Notes: a model not told the origin generated them from the letters alone. 64,000 nucleotides of DNA from DATGMS01 sp040905145 (GCA_040905145.1 JBBDSC010000217.1:10476-74475), one strand, 5' to 3'; positions 18,707 to 26,793 are shown, numbered from the stretch's first letter. Program-made: numbers and translations.

Positions 18707-19471
18707 ATGAAAAAAAATAACAATATCTTTTGGCTTTCCAAGCACCTGTTTTTTTCAACTGCTTTCTGGATGATGGCGTGCTTTATGCTCAGCCAATGTA
18801 CTCCAAAATCCCAGCAAGCCTCCAATGCATCTGAAAGTATCCGGACCTTAATAGTAGGCGGGGGTGCATCCCATGATTTTGACAAATGGTACAAAGAAGC
18901 TGATGCCCGTACATTGCGGGAGGATGGACTGGCCACCGTAAGGTACACTGACAACACGGATTCCATTGTTCATTATCTACCGGATATTGACGTCCTATAT
19001 CTTACCAACAACCAACCTATCAGCGATCCCAAGACACGCCAGGCCATCTTTGATTTTGCGGATGCAGGAAAGGGGCTGGTTTTGGGACATGCCGCACTTT
19101 GGTACAATTGGGAAGACTGGCCCGAATACAATCAGCTAATGGTAAGTGGGGGCTCCAGCGGTCATGATAAATATGGTAGCTTCGATGTCAACATCACCAA
19201 TACAAATCACCCGGTTACCCAAGGGGTGGATCAGAAGTTTACCTTAAAAGACGAACTTTATTATTTTAAAGTGGACGAAAGTGGCCCTGGGATAGAAGTG
19301 CTTGCCACGGCCAGTACCGAAGGTTCTGAAATTTTCCCCTCTGTGTTTGTCATAAACCACCCTAACGCAAGGATTGTAGGCATAGCCTTGGGACATGATG
19401 GGGAATCCCATGATCTGAAGGCCTATAAAACGATCTTGAGAAATGCAGTGAAATGGGCAGCTAATGAATAA
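18707..19471 (+). CDS. ThuA-like domain lipoprotein
   Basis: The 254-residue protein has a long hydrophobic signal and a lipobox ending at Cys31 (MLSQC). The rest is a class I glutamine-amidotransferase-like ThuA fold: TLIVGGGASHDFDKWYKEAD, DIDVLYLTNNQPI, GKGLVLGHAALWYNWEDWPE and the GHDGESHD segment near the end. ThuA proteins act in trehalose/keto-sugar utilisation together with Gfo/Idh/MocA dehydrogenases; the gene for one follows 129 bp downstream. The protein is secreted, so its substrate is probably periplasmic. It appears intact. Confidence 0.9.
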   Translation: MKKNNNIFWLSKHLFFSTAFWMMACFMLSQCTPKSQQASNASESIRTLIVGGGASHDFDKWYKEADARTLREDGLATVRYTDNTDSIVHYLPDIDVLYLTNNQPISDPKTRQAIFDFADAGKGLVLGHAALWYNWEDWPEYNQLMVSGGSSGHDKYGSFDVNITNTNHPVTQGVDQKFTLKDELYYFKVDESGPGIEVLATASTEGSEIFPSVFVINHPNARIVGIALGHDGESHDLKAYKTILRNAVKWAANE

Positions 19472-19489
19472 TTGATTCGTAGTTCCCCA

Positions 19490-19524
19490 GAGGCCTTCCA
19501 GGTTTTGAAAACCTGGAAGGCCTC
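19490..19524. repeat. 35-bp perfect palindrome (same core as 17749-17781)
   Basis: Two 17-bp arms flank one G. The core CAGGTTTTGAAAACCTG is identical to that at 17749, while the outer arms (GAGGCCTTC/GAAGGCCTC) differ. It lies 18 bp after the ThuA stop and may double as a terminator. Confidence 0.85.
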
Positions 19525-19600
19525 AAGTTTTTGTACCTGTACCTCATACTTTGTACCAAACAGCAAAACTTATTACGATTTACCAAAATATTAAAAAGTT

Positions 19601-20716
19601 ATGAATCAGAAAAAAATCACAGTTGTTATTGTCGGAATGGGATTTGGAAAGGAATTTATTCCCATTTATCAAAGCCATCCAAATATCAAGTCAGTAGGCA
19701 TTTGTACCAGAAATCAAAAAACACTGGATGAACTGGCCGCCAAATTCAACCTAGACAAGGACCTGTGTTTTACCAATTTTGAGGATGTTCCAAAAAGAGA
19801 TGATGTGGATGCCATCCATGTAGTGACCCCTGTTCCTGAACACGCAAAGATGACTTTAGCGTCCCTTAATGCCAATAAACATACTGCCTGCACCATCCCC
19901 ATGGCAATGACAGTGGAAGACTGCAAGGCAATCGTCGAGGCAAAAAGAAAAGCCAACAAGGTGTATATGATGATGGAGACCGCCTTATATACCCGTGAAT
20001 TTTTATACGGACTCCAACTGGCAGAAAAAGGGGATCTGGGAAAAATCCAGTTTGTAAGAGGCTCCCATATTCAGGATATGAGCATGGAAGGATGGGCCGA
20101 ATACTGGAAAGGTTTCCCCCCCATGTTGAATGGGACTCATGCCATTTCTCCCTTATTAAGAATAAACAATACAAAGGCAGAAGCAGTAGTTTGCCATGGT
20201 TCCGGCAGATTGTCCGAAGATCTGGCCAGTAGGTATGGCTCCCCTTATGCTGTGGAAACGGCTACTTTTACCCTTAAAAATTCTGATGTGGTCGCCGAGG
20301 CTACCCGATCCTTATTTGATGTGGTAAGACAGTATAGGGAAAGTTATGATGTATACGGCACCAAAATGTCCTTTGAATGGGAGCAATTAGAGGATGAGAG
20401 CCATGTGATATTTGATGGTGGGGAAAATGCCCGGCGTATCAATGTTCCTGATACCGATGCACTGCTCATTGAGCCCATCAAGCATTTTACCAAAAGGGAG
20501 AAAATAGATGACCCCAATCACGTCTCATTTCTACAGGGAGCAGGCCATGGTGGATCCCACCCTCACTTGGTGCAGGAGTTTGTAGCTGCTATCGTAGAAG
20601 GAAGGGACTCGGCAGTAGATGCGGCCTTGGCGGCCAACTATACCTGTGCAGGCATTTGTGCTCATGAATCAGCCATGAAAAACGGGAAGAGAGTCAATAT
20701 CCCCGATTTTGAATAA
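19601..20716 (+). CDS. Gfo/Idh/MocA-family oxidoreductase with altered catalytic motif
   Basis: The 371-residue protein has an N-terminal Rossmann fold (VVIVGMGFGKEFIPIY, residues 5-20) and the C-terminal alpha/beta domain of the family. It has no signal peptide and should be cytoplasmic. Where the family usually has an EKP motif whose Lys is catalytic, the sequence reads CTIPMAMTVEDC (about residues 95-106), so the Lys is missing. A second family signature around GTHAISPLLRI and the metal- or substrate-contact region GAGHGGSHPHLVQEF are present. Some members lacking EKP use other residues, so activity is not excluded. It lies between ThuA and the TIM-barrel gene and may reduce or oxidise a keto-sugar. 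Confidence 0.88.
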   Translation: MNQKKITVVIVGMGFGKEFIPIYQSHPNIKSVGICTRNQKTLDELAAKFNLDKDLCFTNFEDVPKRDDVDAIHVVTPVPEHAKMTLASLNANKHTACTIPMAMTVEDCKAIVEAKRKANKVYMMMETALYTREFLYGLQLAEKGDLGKIQFVRGSHIQDMSMEGWAEYWKGFPPMLNGTHAISPLLRINNTKAEAVVCHGSGRLSEDLASRYGSPYAVETATFTLKNSDVVAEATRSLFDVVRQYRESYDVYGTKMSFEWEQLEDESHVIFDGGENARRINVPDTDALLIEPIKHFTKREKIDDPNHVSFLQGAGHGGSHPHLVQEFVAAIVEGRDSAVDAALAANYTCAGICAHESAMKNGKRVNIPDFE

Positions 20717-20736
20717 ATTTTGGAAATTTTCCCGCT

Positions 20737-20850
20737 GATCACGCTGCCTTGCCACCAGGCAGGTTCTCACAGATGAAGGCTTAAAATCTGCGTGGACTCG
20801 CCTGTCCTGTCCGGCCGGGAGGCCTGCCGGACATTATGGCAGATTTGAAT
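20737..20850. repeat. mosaic of small palindromes inserted in an intergenic repeat
   Basis: A degenerate unit of the type CCGCTGATCACGCTG ... AAAATCTGCGTG is interrupted by GC-rich inserts: CCTTGCCACCAGGCAGG near 20748-20764 and a hairpin with arms TGTCCGGC and GCCGGACA at 20808-20833. GC content here is far above that of the surrounding sequence. No gene is visible in the 197-bp gap. Confidence 0.6.
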
Positions 20851-20913
20851 TATATCTTCATTTAAAATCAGTTGACAACTACATCTATTCTTTTCATCTT
20901 TTAACAATTCAAC

Positions 20914-21759
20914 ATGCAATTTGGAGTAAGTACATTTTTATGGGTATCACCATTTGATACCCATTCTTTCGATTTGGTGTATAAGATCAAGGAAATGGGA
21001 TTTGATATCATTGAAGTACCTGTTGAAAACAAGTCGTTGATTGACTGGTCCCAATTAAAAGAAGCGGTGAGAGAGGCGGGGCTAAAAGTCACCATCAGCG
21101 GTGCTTTTGGGGCAGATCGGGACATCTCCAGTGAAGATCCCAAGGTCCGGGAGCAAGGCCTGAAATATATAATGGATTGCATTGAAATTGCTGAATATAT
21201 GGGCAGCCCCTTATTTGGTGGGCCTTTGTATTCTGCCGTGGGCAAGACTCGCTTTATTTCAGAGGACCAGAAAAAAAGGGAAATGGAATGGTGTGTGGAA
21301 AACCTTTCCAAAGCTGGAAAATTTGCCCAGAATCATGGCATCATCCTAGGGTTGGAGCCCTTGAACAGATTTGAAAGTGACATGGTCAATACAGCCGACC
21401 AGGCGCTCTCCATCGTCAAGGAAGTTTCCCATCCCAACCTCAAAATCCAATTGGACACTTTCCATTGTAATATTGAAGAAAAAAACATTCCAGACACCAT
21501 CAGGAAAATAGGGAAAGACCTGCTATGCCATGTGCAGGGAAATGAAAGTGACCGGGGAACCCCGGGAACAGGCAATCTGGATTGGCAGGGAATCAAATCC
21601 GCCCTAGAAGAAATCGGGTATGATGGGGCTATGGTGATTGAAACATTTGGAGCAGTTTCAGAGGAAATCGCCAAAGCTACCTGTATTTGGAGACCTTTGG
21701 CCAATAGTTCCGACGAATTGGCCGAAGAAGGGCTGGCTTTCTATAAGGGGTTGTTTTAA
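20914..21759 (+). CDS. sugar isomerase/epimerase, xylose-isomerase-like TIM barrel
   Basis: The 281-residue protein is a complete AP-endonuclease-2 type TIM barrel close to D-tagatose/D-psicose 3-epimerases. Probable metal ligands are Glu in LGLEPLNRFE, Asp in IQLDTFHCNIEE, His in LCHVQGNESDRGTPG and Glu in VIETFG near the end, which is the usual Glu-Asp-His-Glu set. It interconverts ketoses or keto-sugar derivatives in the cytoplasm. It follows the Gfo/Idh/MocA gene on the same strand (about 200 bp, with repeat material between), which suits a keto-sugar pathway. Confidence 0.88.
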   Translation: MQFGVSTFLWVSPFDTHSFDLVYKIKEMGFDIIEVPVENKSLIDWSQLKEAVREAGLKVTISGAFGADRDISSEDPKVREQGLKYIMDCIEIAEYMGSPLFGGPLYSAVGKTRFISEDQKKREMEWCVENLSKAGKFAQNHGIILGLEPLNRFESDMVNTADQALSIVKEVSHPNLKIQLDTFHCNIEEKNIPDTIRKIGKDLLCHVQGNESDRGTPGTGNLDWQGIKSALEEIGYDGAMVIETFGAVSEEIAKATCIWRPLANSSDELAEEGLAFYKGLF

Positions 21760-21875
21760 TCCATTAAAATACTTAAAATTGTTAAGAGTTTCCTTTTAAG
21801 GTTGATTTTCATAAATACTAGTGATGTACGGACTCTTCATAGACTGCTGGAATATTTGGTGTAATTAAAATATCA

Positions 21876-22751
21876 ATGATTAAAGTATTGCCAGAAATCG
21901 AGAATAATGGAAAAATGTGGAAGGATTCACTTATTTTAAAAGGTGACTCTAATGTAGTGATTGAAGGCTTGCCTGACAATTTCTATTCCAGTTGTGTTAC
22001 AAGCCCTCCATATTGGGGTAAAAGAGACTATGGATACGAAGGACAGATTGGGGCAGAACACGAGTTGAATGATTATATCAAAAACCTTGTTAACATTTTT
22101 CGAAATGTAAAGAAAAAGTTAAAAGAAGATGGAACTCTATGGGTCAATATTGGAGACACATATACAAGTGGAAATAGAACTTGGCGTGCAGAAGATAAAA
22201 AGAATCCTGCCCGCGGGATGAACTATAGGCCGCCTACTCCGGATGGACTTAAACCCAAGGATTTAATAGGTCTTCCATGGAAACTTGCTTTTGCTTTACA
22301 GGAAGACGGTTGGTATCTTCGCTCTGACATTATATGGTATAAACCAAATTGTCAACCCGAATCAGTAAAAGATCGACCTACTCAATCTCATGAATATATA
22401 TTTCTGCTATCAAAATCAGAGAAATACTATTATGATTATTTAAGTATTAGAGAGCAGACTTCGCAAAAAGACAAGCTTCGTAACAAGCGTAGTGTCTGGT
22501 TTGTCAATACAGAACCTTTTCCAGAAGCACATTTTGCGACTTTCCCAGAGGATTTAATAAAGCCAATCATTTTAGCATCATCTAAAGAGAGTGATTTTGT
22601 CTTAGATCCATTTTTTGGGTCAGGAACGGTCGGGTCAGTTTGTAAAAAATTAGGCCGCAAGTTCCATGGAATTGAATTAAAAGATGAATATATAGAAATT
22701 GCTAAAAGACGAATATTTAATGATAAACAAATTTCGCTCTTTAATTCCTGA
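21876..22751 (+). CDS. DNA methyltransferase, beta class, probably N4-cytosine specific
   Basis: The 291-residue protein has motif IV first (TSPPYWGKRDYG, about residues 46-57), then FPEDLIKPIILAS and motif I (LDPFFGSGTVGSV) near the C terminus; this order defines the beta class. SPPYW is the form usual for N4-methylcytosine enzymes. It protects host DNA from the endonuclease encoded by the next, overlapping gene. Codon use is more AT-rich than in the neighbouring sugar genes, suggesting transfer as a unit with the endonuclease. Confidence 0.9.
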   Translation: MIKVLPEIENNGKMWKDSLILKGDSNVVIEGLPDNFYSSCVTSPPYWGKRDYGYEGQIGAEHELNDYIKNLVNIFRNVKKKLKEDGTLWVNIGDTYTSGNRTWRAEDKKNPARGMNYRPPTPDGLKPKDLIGLPWKLAFALQEDGWYLRSDIIWYKPNCQPESVKDRPTQSHEYIFLLSKSEKYYYDYLSIREQTSQKDKLRNKRSVWFVNTEPFPEAHFATFPEDLIKPIILASSKESDFVLDPFFGSGTVGSVCKKLGRKFHGIELKDEYIEIAKRRIFNDKQISLFNS

Positions 22752-23676
22752 TTTACAGATTAGCTTCTATTATCGACTTAAAACAGTAAAGGAACTTTAT
22801 TTTCATGCTGCTTTAAAGCAAGCTTTAAAAAGTATAGATATTAAAGAAGTTGACAGGGAACTATCAATATATGTATCACAGGAAGCTTTAAGGAAATTAG
22901 CGTCTTTTTCTTTACGTGGAGAGGCCTTATTCCCAATACCATCCTTACTTCTCCAAAATCCGTATCTATTAGGTTACTATAGATTACTACTAGGCTTTTC
23001 TCAAAAAGAATTCTATTCTAAAGGACCCTTTGGAATTTTTAAATCAATGGAAGAAAAAGGTTCTATTTCGAAGAACGCTAAACTTTCTTTGAATGAATTG
23101 TGTAAAAGCTTAATTCAATCAATGGAATTAGTGGTGACCGAAATTGATGAATTTTCCCTACCCATTATTCAAGAATTGCAACTACTAACAGTTGGACCAT
23201 TATTTCGTGGCTCCATGAATAATAAATACGGGCAATTAGCAACGCAGAAAACTTTCGATCTAATTAAAGAAATTGTAAGAGACTATATTCTAGCAACCAC
23301 TCCATTATCGATTAGAATTAAAAATGATTCAGGTCGAATGGTAACAATTGCATTTGCCGCTGATCCAGATATTGAAATTATTGAAGAACTAGCCAATAGC
23401 AATAGAGGTTTAATTTCTATGGAAATAAAAGGAGGTCTTGATATATCAAATGTTCATAATAGAATTGGTGAGGCAGAAAAAAGCCATCAAAAAGCAAGGA
23501 AGCGAGGTTATTTTGAATTTATGACCATTCTGAATGTGGAAGTAAATTACGAAGCCCTTAGATTTGAATCACCTACAACAAGTCATTTTTATAATCTAGA
23601 AAAGCTAATGGATAAAACATCTTCAGAATTTTTTCATTTCAAAGATACTTTATCATCCATTATGGGTATAAAATAA
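22699..23676 (+). CDS. type II restriction endonuclease, possibly XcyI/Cfr9I-like
   Basis: The 325-residue protein overlaps the 3' end of the methyltransferase gene by 53 bp (or 32 bp if the ATG at 22720 is used). A PD-(D/E)xK nuclease site is visible: Pro-Asp in ADPDIEIIEEL and, about 20 residues on, MEIKGG (Glu-x-Lys). The block LRGEALFPIPSLLLQNPYL followed by GYYRLLLGFSQKEFY reminds me of the XcyI family, whose members cut CCCGGG; together with an SPPYW methyltransferase this is plausible but rests on memory of the family. It cleaves unmodified DNA in the cytoplasm. Confidence 0.75.
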   Translation: MLKDEYLMINKFRSLIPDLQISFYYRLKTVKELYFHAALKQALKSIDIKEVDRELSIYVSQEALRKLASFSLRGEALFPIPSLLLQNPYLLGYYRLLLGFSQKEFYSKGPFGIFKSMEEKGSISKNAKLSLNELCKSLIQSMELVVTEIDEFSLPIIQELQLLTVGPLFRGSMNNKYGQLATQKTFDLIKEIVRDYILATTPLSIRIKNDSGRMVTIAFAADPDIEIIEELANSNRGLISMEIKGGLDISNVHNRIGEAEKSHQKARKRGYFEFMTILNVEVNYEALRFESPTTSHFYNLEKLMDKTSSEFFHFKDTLSSIMGIK

Positions 23677-23692
23677 ATATTTACGAAAGAGT

Positions 23693-23787
23693 AAAATCTA
23701 TATTTGGTCATCCGGCAGACTAGTTGATTTACCAAAATTATTTATAGAGCCTACAGGAATAAATAATAGTGCGGAAATATAGATTTT
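23693..23787. repeat. nested inverted repeats after the restriction gene
   Basis: Outer arms AAAATCTATATTT (23693-23705) and AAATATAGATTTT (23775-23787) are perfectly complementary over 13 bp. Inner arms TTATTTAT (23738-23745) and ATAAATAA (23759-23766) lie inside. Further T residues follow the right arm. It begins 17 bp after the endonuclease stop and may be a terminator or a boundary of the inserted pair of genes. Confidence 0.55.
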
Positions 23788-23840
23788 TTAAGGAGGAATA
23801 GTATCTTCAAAAGAATAATTAAAAATCTTAAAAAGCCACC

Positions 23841-25289
23841 ATGAAAAAATCATTATTTACCGCATTCGTTATTCTTTTTGCCTTCATAGCCCAAGCCGAA
23901 GTAAGCTTGCCGAAGGTCTTTGCTGACCATATGGTTTTACAGCGCGATATGAAAATCCCCGTTTGGGGATGGGCCGATCCAAGGGAACGTGTGGAAGTAA
24001 CTTTTCAGGATAAGTCCTACAAGACGAGAGCCGATAAAAGTGGAAAATGGCAGGTTGAGATGAATTCCTCAACAGCAGGAGGCCCTTTCACCTTAACTGT
24101 AAAGGGTAAAAACACTCTTTCCTTGAAAGATGTGTTGGTGGGGGATGTTTGGCTGCTGGGCGGACAGTCCAACATGGAGTGGCCGCTGAGTCAGACCAAT
24201 AGCGGTGAGGACAGTATAAGCTTGGCTGATTATCCAAATATCCGATTATTTGAGGTAGGGCAAAACGTTAGCATCTTCCCGATTAAGGATGTCCCGGAAG
24301 CCTCCTGGAACCTATGTTCGCCGGAGACTATTGCCGATTTCTCAGCTATTGGTTATTACTTTGGGAAAAATTTGCACCAGGACCTGGATATTCCCATTGG
24401 GCTGTTGGACATCAATTGGGGAGGAACTGTTTCTGAAGCCTGGACCAGTGGGGAGGCCTTGACTACCCATGCAGATTTTGAAGGAAAAATGACTGCTTAT
24501 CAAGCAAGCGGCGAAGCGGATTTTCAAAATGCTGAAAACAAAGGTCCCAACAGCTGGCCTGCCAGCCTTTTTCATGGAATGCTGGAACCTATTATTCCTT
24601 TTGGCATCAAAGGGGCGCTCTGGTATCAGGGAGAGTCCAATGCTCCCAGGGCCTATCAGTACCGGGAAATCTTCCCTTTGATGATCCAGGATTGGCGTAG
24701 CCAATGGGGCCAGGGTGATTTTCCATTCCTATGGGTTCAATTGGCGAATTTTAAACAACCGGTAGCTCAACCCAAAGACAGTGATTGGGCAGAATTGCGG
24801 GAAGCACAATCCATGACCCTATCCCTGCCCAATACAGGTCAGGCGGTGATCATTGACAAAGGAGAGGCCGATGACATTCATCCAAGGGATAAATGGACGG
24901 TGGGGGAGAGATTGGCCCGATCCGCCAAAAAGGTGGCTTACGGACAAAATGTGGTATATAGCGGCCCTACCTTTAACAAAATGGAAATAGAGGGAAACAA
25001 GGCCAGGATAATTTTTGACCATGTGGGATCAGGCTTAAAGATCAATGATAAATACGGATATGTAAAAGGATTTGCCATAGCCGGGGAGGACAAGGTGTTC
25101 CATTGGGCCAATGCCTGTCAGGACGGCAACGATATTATCGTTTATTCCGACAAAGTCCCCCACCCCAAATCCGTCCGATATGGCTGGGCCGATAATCCGG
25201 ATGATGTAAATGTATATAATACAGAAGGCCTTCCAGCTTCTCCCTTTAGGACCGATTCTTGGGAAGGAATAACTTTTGGTAAAAAATAA
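23841..25289 (+). CDS. secreted sialate O-acetylesterase-like carbohydrate esterase (SASA family)
   Basis: The 482-residue protein has a signal peptide (1-19, ending AQA) and a SASA/SGNH fold. The nucleophile Ser is in LLGGQSNMEWPL, the oxyanion region is GALWYQGESNAPRAYQYR, and the Asp-His pair is in DDIHPRDKWTVGERLA. A small beta domain precedes the esterase domain (about 25-95). It removes acetyl groups from sugars in the periplasm or outside the cell. The DUF1080 gene follows by 24 bp, so the two are probably cotranscribed. Confidence 0.9.
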   Translation: MKKSLFTAFVILFAFIAQAEVSLPKVFADHMVLQRDMKIPVWGWADPRERVEVTFQDKSYKTRADKSGKWQVEMNSSTAGGPFTLTVKGKNTLSLKDVLVGDVWLLGGQSNMEWPLSQTNSGEDSISLADYPNIRLFEVGQNVSIFPIKDVPEASWNLCSPETIADFSAIGYYFGKNLHQDLDIPIGLLDINWGGTVSEAWTSGEALTTHADFEGKMTAYQASGEADFQNAENKGPNSWPASLFHGMLEPIIPFGIKGALWYQGESNAPRAYQYREIFPLMIQDWRSQWGQGDFPFLWVQLANFKQPVAQPKDSDWAELREAQSMTLSLPNTGQAVIIDKGEADDIHPRDKWTVGERLARSAKKVAYGQNVVYSGPTFNKMEIEGNKARIIFDHVGSGLKINDKYGYVKGFAIAGEDKVFHWANACQDGNDIIVYSDKVPHPKSVRYGWADNPDDVNVYNTEGLPASPFRTDSWEGITFGKK

Positions 25290-25313
25290 GGCATTAATAC
25301 TTAAACCTGTTTC

Positions 25314-26108
25314 ATGAGAGCATTAAAATTAATTTTGCCCGCGGTCACTTTGCTGTCTGTACTTTGCTGTTCTACCCGAACATCGGAAAACAACGAATGG
25401 CAGACTCTTTTCAACGGCAAGAACCTGGACGGTTGGACTGTCAAGATCCACCACCATGATGTGGGTGACAATTACGCCCAGACATTCCGGGTTAAAGATG
25501 GTTTGCTTCAGGTAAATTATGAGGATTATCAGGAATTCAATGAACGCTATGGCCATTTGTATTATGAAGAACCTTTTTCTTCCTTTCGCCTTAAATGGGA
25601 ATACAGGTTCACTGACCAATGGCTTAAAGATGCTCCTGATTATACGTATAGAAACAGCGGCATCATGTTCCACTCCCAAGCCCCTAATACTATTTTGAAA
25701 GAACAGGATTGGCCAATCTCAGTGGAGTTTCAGTTGTTGGCGGATGCAGGAGATGGCAACACCCGTCCTACCGGCAATATGTGTTCTCCGGGAACGGAAG
25801 TTTTTTACCAGGGAGAGATGGATTCCAGACATTGCATTAATTCTTCCTCAGATACCTTTGAGTGGGACCAATGGATATCCGCAGAGCTTATCGTCTATGA
25901 AGATTCACTGGTTACCCACCTAATCAATGGAGATACGGTATTACAATATGCCAAACCGCAAATTGGAGGAGGGGTAGCCAATGGTTACGACCCAGAAATA
26001 AAGAAAGATGGAACAGCCTTGAAGGAAGGCTATATCGCCCTTCAAAGTGAGGGGCAGGGGATAGAATTCAGAGAGATAAAGATAAAAAAACTGGATCCTA
26101 TGCCTTAA
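25314..26108 (+). CDS. DUF1080 / 3-keto-disaccharide hydrolase-like lipoprotein
   Basis: The 264-residue lipoprotein (lipobox LCC, Cys at about 19-20) shows the DUF1080 signature WQTLFNGKNLDGWTVKIHHH at about residues 29-48, then the concanavalin-like sandwich with FSSFRLKWEYRFT, SGIMFHSQAP, SVEFQLLADAGDG and a final YIALQSEGQGIEFREIKIKKL. Characterised members hydrolyse 3-keto-glycosides, so it fits an oxidised-sugar pathway with the ThuA and Gfo/Idh/MocA genes upstream. Secretion implies that the keto-sugar would be formed outside the inner membrane. It appears intact. Confidence 0.9.
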   Translation: MRALKLILPAVTLLSVLCCSTRTSENNEWQTLFNGKNLDGWTVKIHHHDVGDNYAQTFRVKDGLLQVNYEDYQEFNERYGHLYYEEPFSSFRLKWEYRFTDQWLKDAPDYTYRNSGIMFHSQAPNTILKEQDWPISVEFQLLADAGDGNTRPTGNMCSPGTEVFYQGEMDSRHCINSSSDTFEWDQWISAELIVYEDSLVTHLINGDTVLQYAKPQIGGGVANGYDPEIKKDGTALKEGYIALQSEGQGIEFREIKIKKLDPMP

Positions 26109-26161
26109 TCGGACAAATAAAATTTCTTTGCAGGCCTTTAGTGGTTAAAAAAATCCTGATT

Positions 26162-26266
26162 GAGAAATTTAACCACAAGGAGCACCAGGGAGGCACTAAG
26201 CCCACAATAAAAAAAACCTTGTGCGCCTTGTGCATTCTTTTGTGTACCTTATGGTTAAAAAATTTA
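26162..26266 (+). repeat. hairpin-forming repeat, left copy flanking the GxxExxY gene
   Basis: The unit begins GAGAAATTTAACCACAAGG and ends TATGGTTAAAAAATTT, so its ends are self-complementary (TTAACCAC / GTGGTTAA, one mismatch here), and contains AACCTTGTGCGCCTTGTGCA. A direct copy lies at 26699-26784. Just upstream, GTGGTTAAAAAAA (26141-26153) looks like the end of yet another copy. Confidence 0.8.
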
Positions 26267-26307
26267 ATTATACTTTTTGAGTAGACAAAATCCAGCCACA
26301 GGATCAT

Positions 26308-26688
26308 ATGACAGAAAATGATATATCTAAAATAGTATTCGATTGTGCCTTAAAAGTGCATACAAATCTTGGCCCTGGCCTATTGGAAAGTGCTTATGAG
26401 GAATGTCTGTTCTACGAAATCAAAAAAATTGGATTACATGTAGAAAAGCAAAAGCCACTCCCTCTTATTTATGAAAAAGTAATGCTCGAAATTGGCTATC
26501 GCATAGACATAATTGTTGAGAATAAGTTTATTATCGAGGTAAAAGCTGTGGATGCTTTAAATGATGTGCATCTAGCACAAATCCTAACTTATTTAAAATT
26601 AACAAACTGTAAACTTGGAATGCTCATTAACTTTAATGTTACACTCATTAAAAATGGAATTAAAAGAGTAATTAACGGGATCTTGTGA
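26308..26688 (+). CDS. GxxExxY-family protein (PDDEXK_3-like)
   Basis: The 126-residue protein carries the namesake motif GLLESAY (residues 24-30, in NLGPGLLESAYEECLFYE). A nuclease-like core follows: IGYRIDIIVENKFIIEVKAVD gives the spaced Asp and Glu-x-Lys of a PD-(D/E)xK fold (about 72-92), then HLAQILTYLKLTNCKLGMLINF. No biochemical function is established for the family. It is framed by two direct copies of a hairpin repeat, an arrangement that suggests a small mobile unit. Nothing else is encoded between the repeats. Confidence 0.9.
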   Translation: MTENDISKIVFDCALKVHTNLGPGLLESAYEECLFYEIKKIGLHVEKQKPLPLIYEKVMLEIGYRIDIIVENKFIIEVKAVDALNDVHLAQILTYLKLTNCKLGMLINFNVTLIKNGIKRVINGIL

Positions 26689-26698
26689 ACCTTGTGGT

Positions 26699-26784
26699 GA
26701 GAAACTTAACCACAAGGGGCCACAGTAAAAAAAAACCTTGTGCGCCTTGTGCAATCCTTTGTGTACCTCGTGGTTAAAAAAAAT
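26699..26784 (+). repeat. hairpin-forming repeat, right copy flanking the GxxExxY gene
   Basis: This is a direct copy of the unit at 26162-26266: GAGAAACTTAACCACAAGG at the left, AACCTTGTGCGCCTTGTGCA inside, and CTCGTGGTTAAAAAAA at the right. It is shorter than the left copy by an internal gap. It starts 11 bp after the GxxExxY stop codon and ends 10 bp before the end of the GH76 gene. Confidence 0.8.
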
Positions 26785-26793
26785 AGCATTAAT

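Noticed and set aside
26098..26307. Minus-strand frame of 69 codons rich in His and Lys
   Set aside because: It translates the hairpin repeat (NHKVHKRMHKAHK pattern), a known artefact of such repeats, and has no protein-like composition.
26141..26784. Repeats around the GxxExxY gene as a CRISPR array
   Set aside because: Only two long copies separated by a gene; no short regular repeats and spacers and no cas genes are present.
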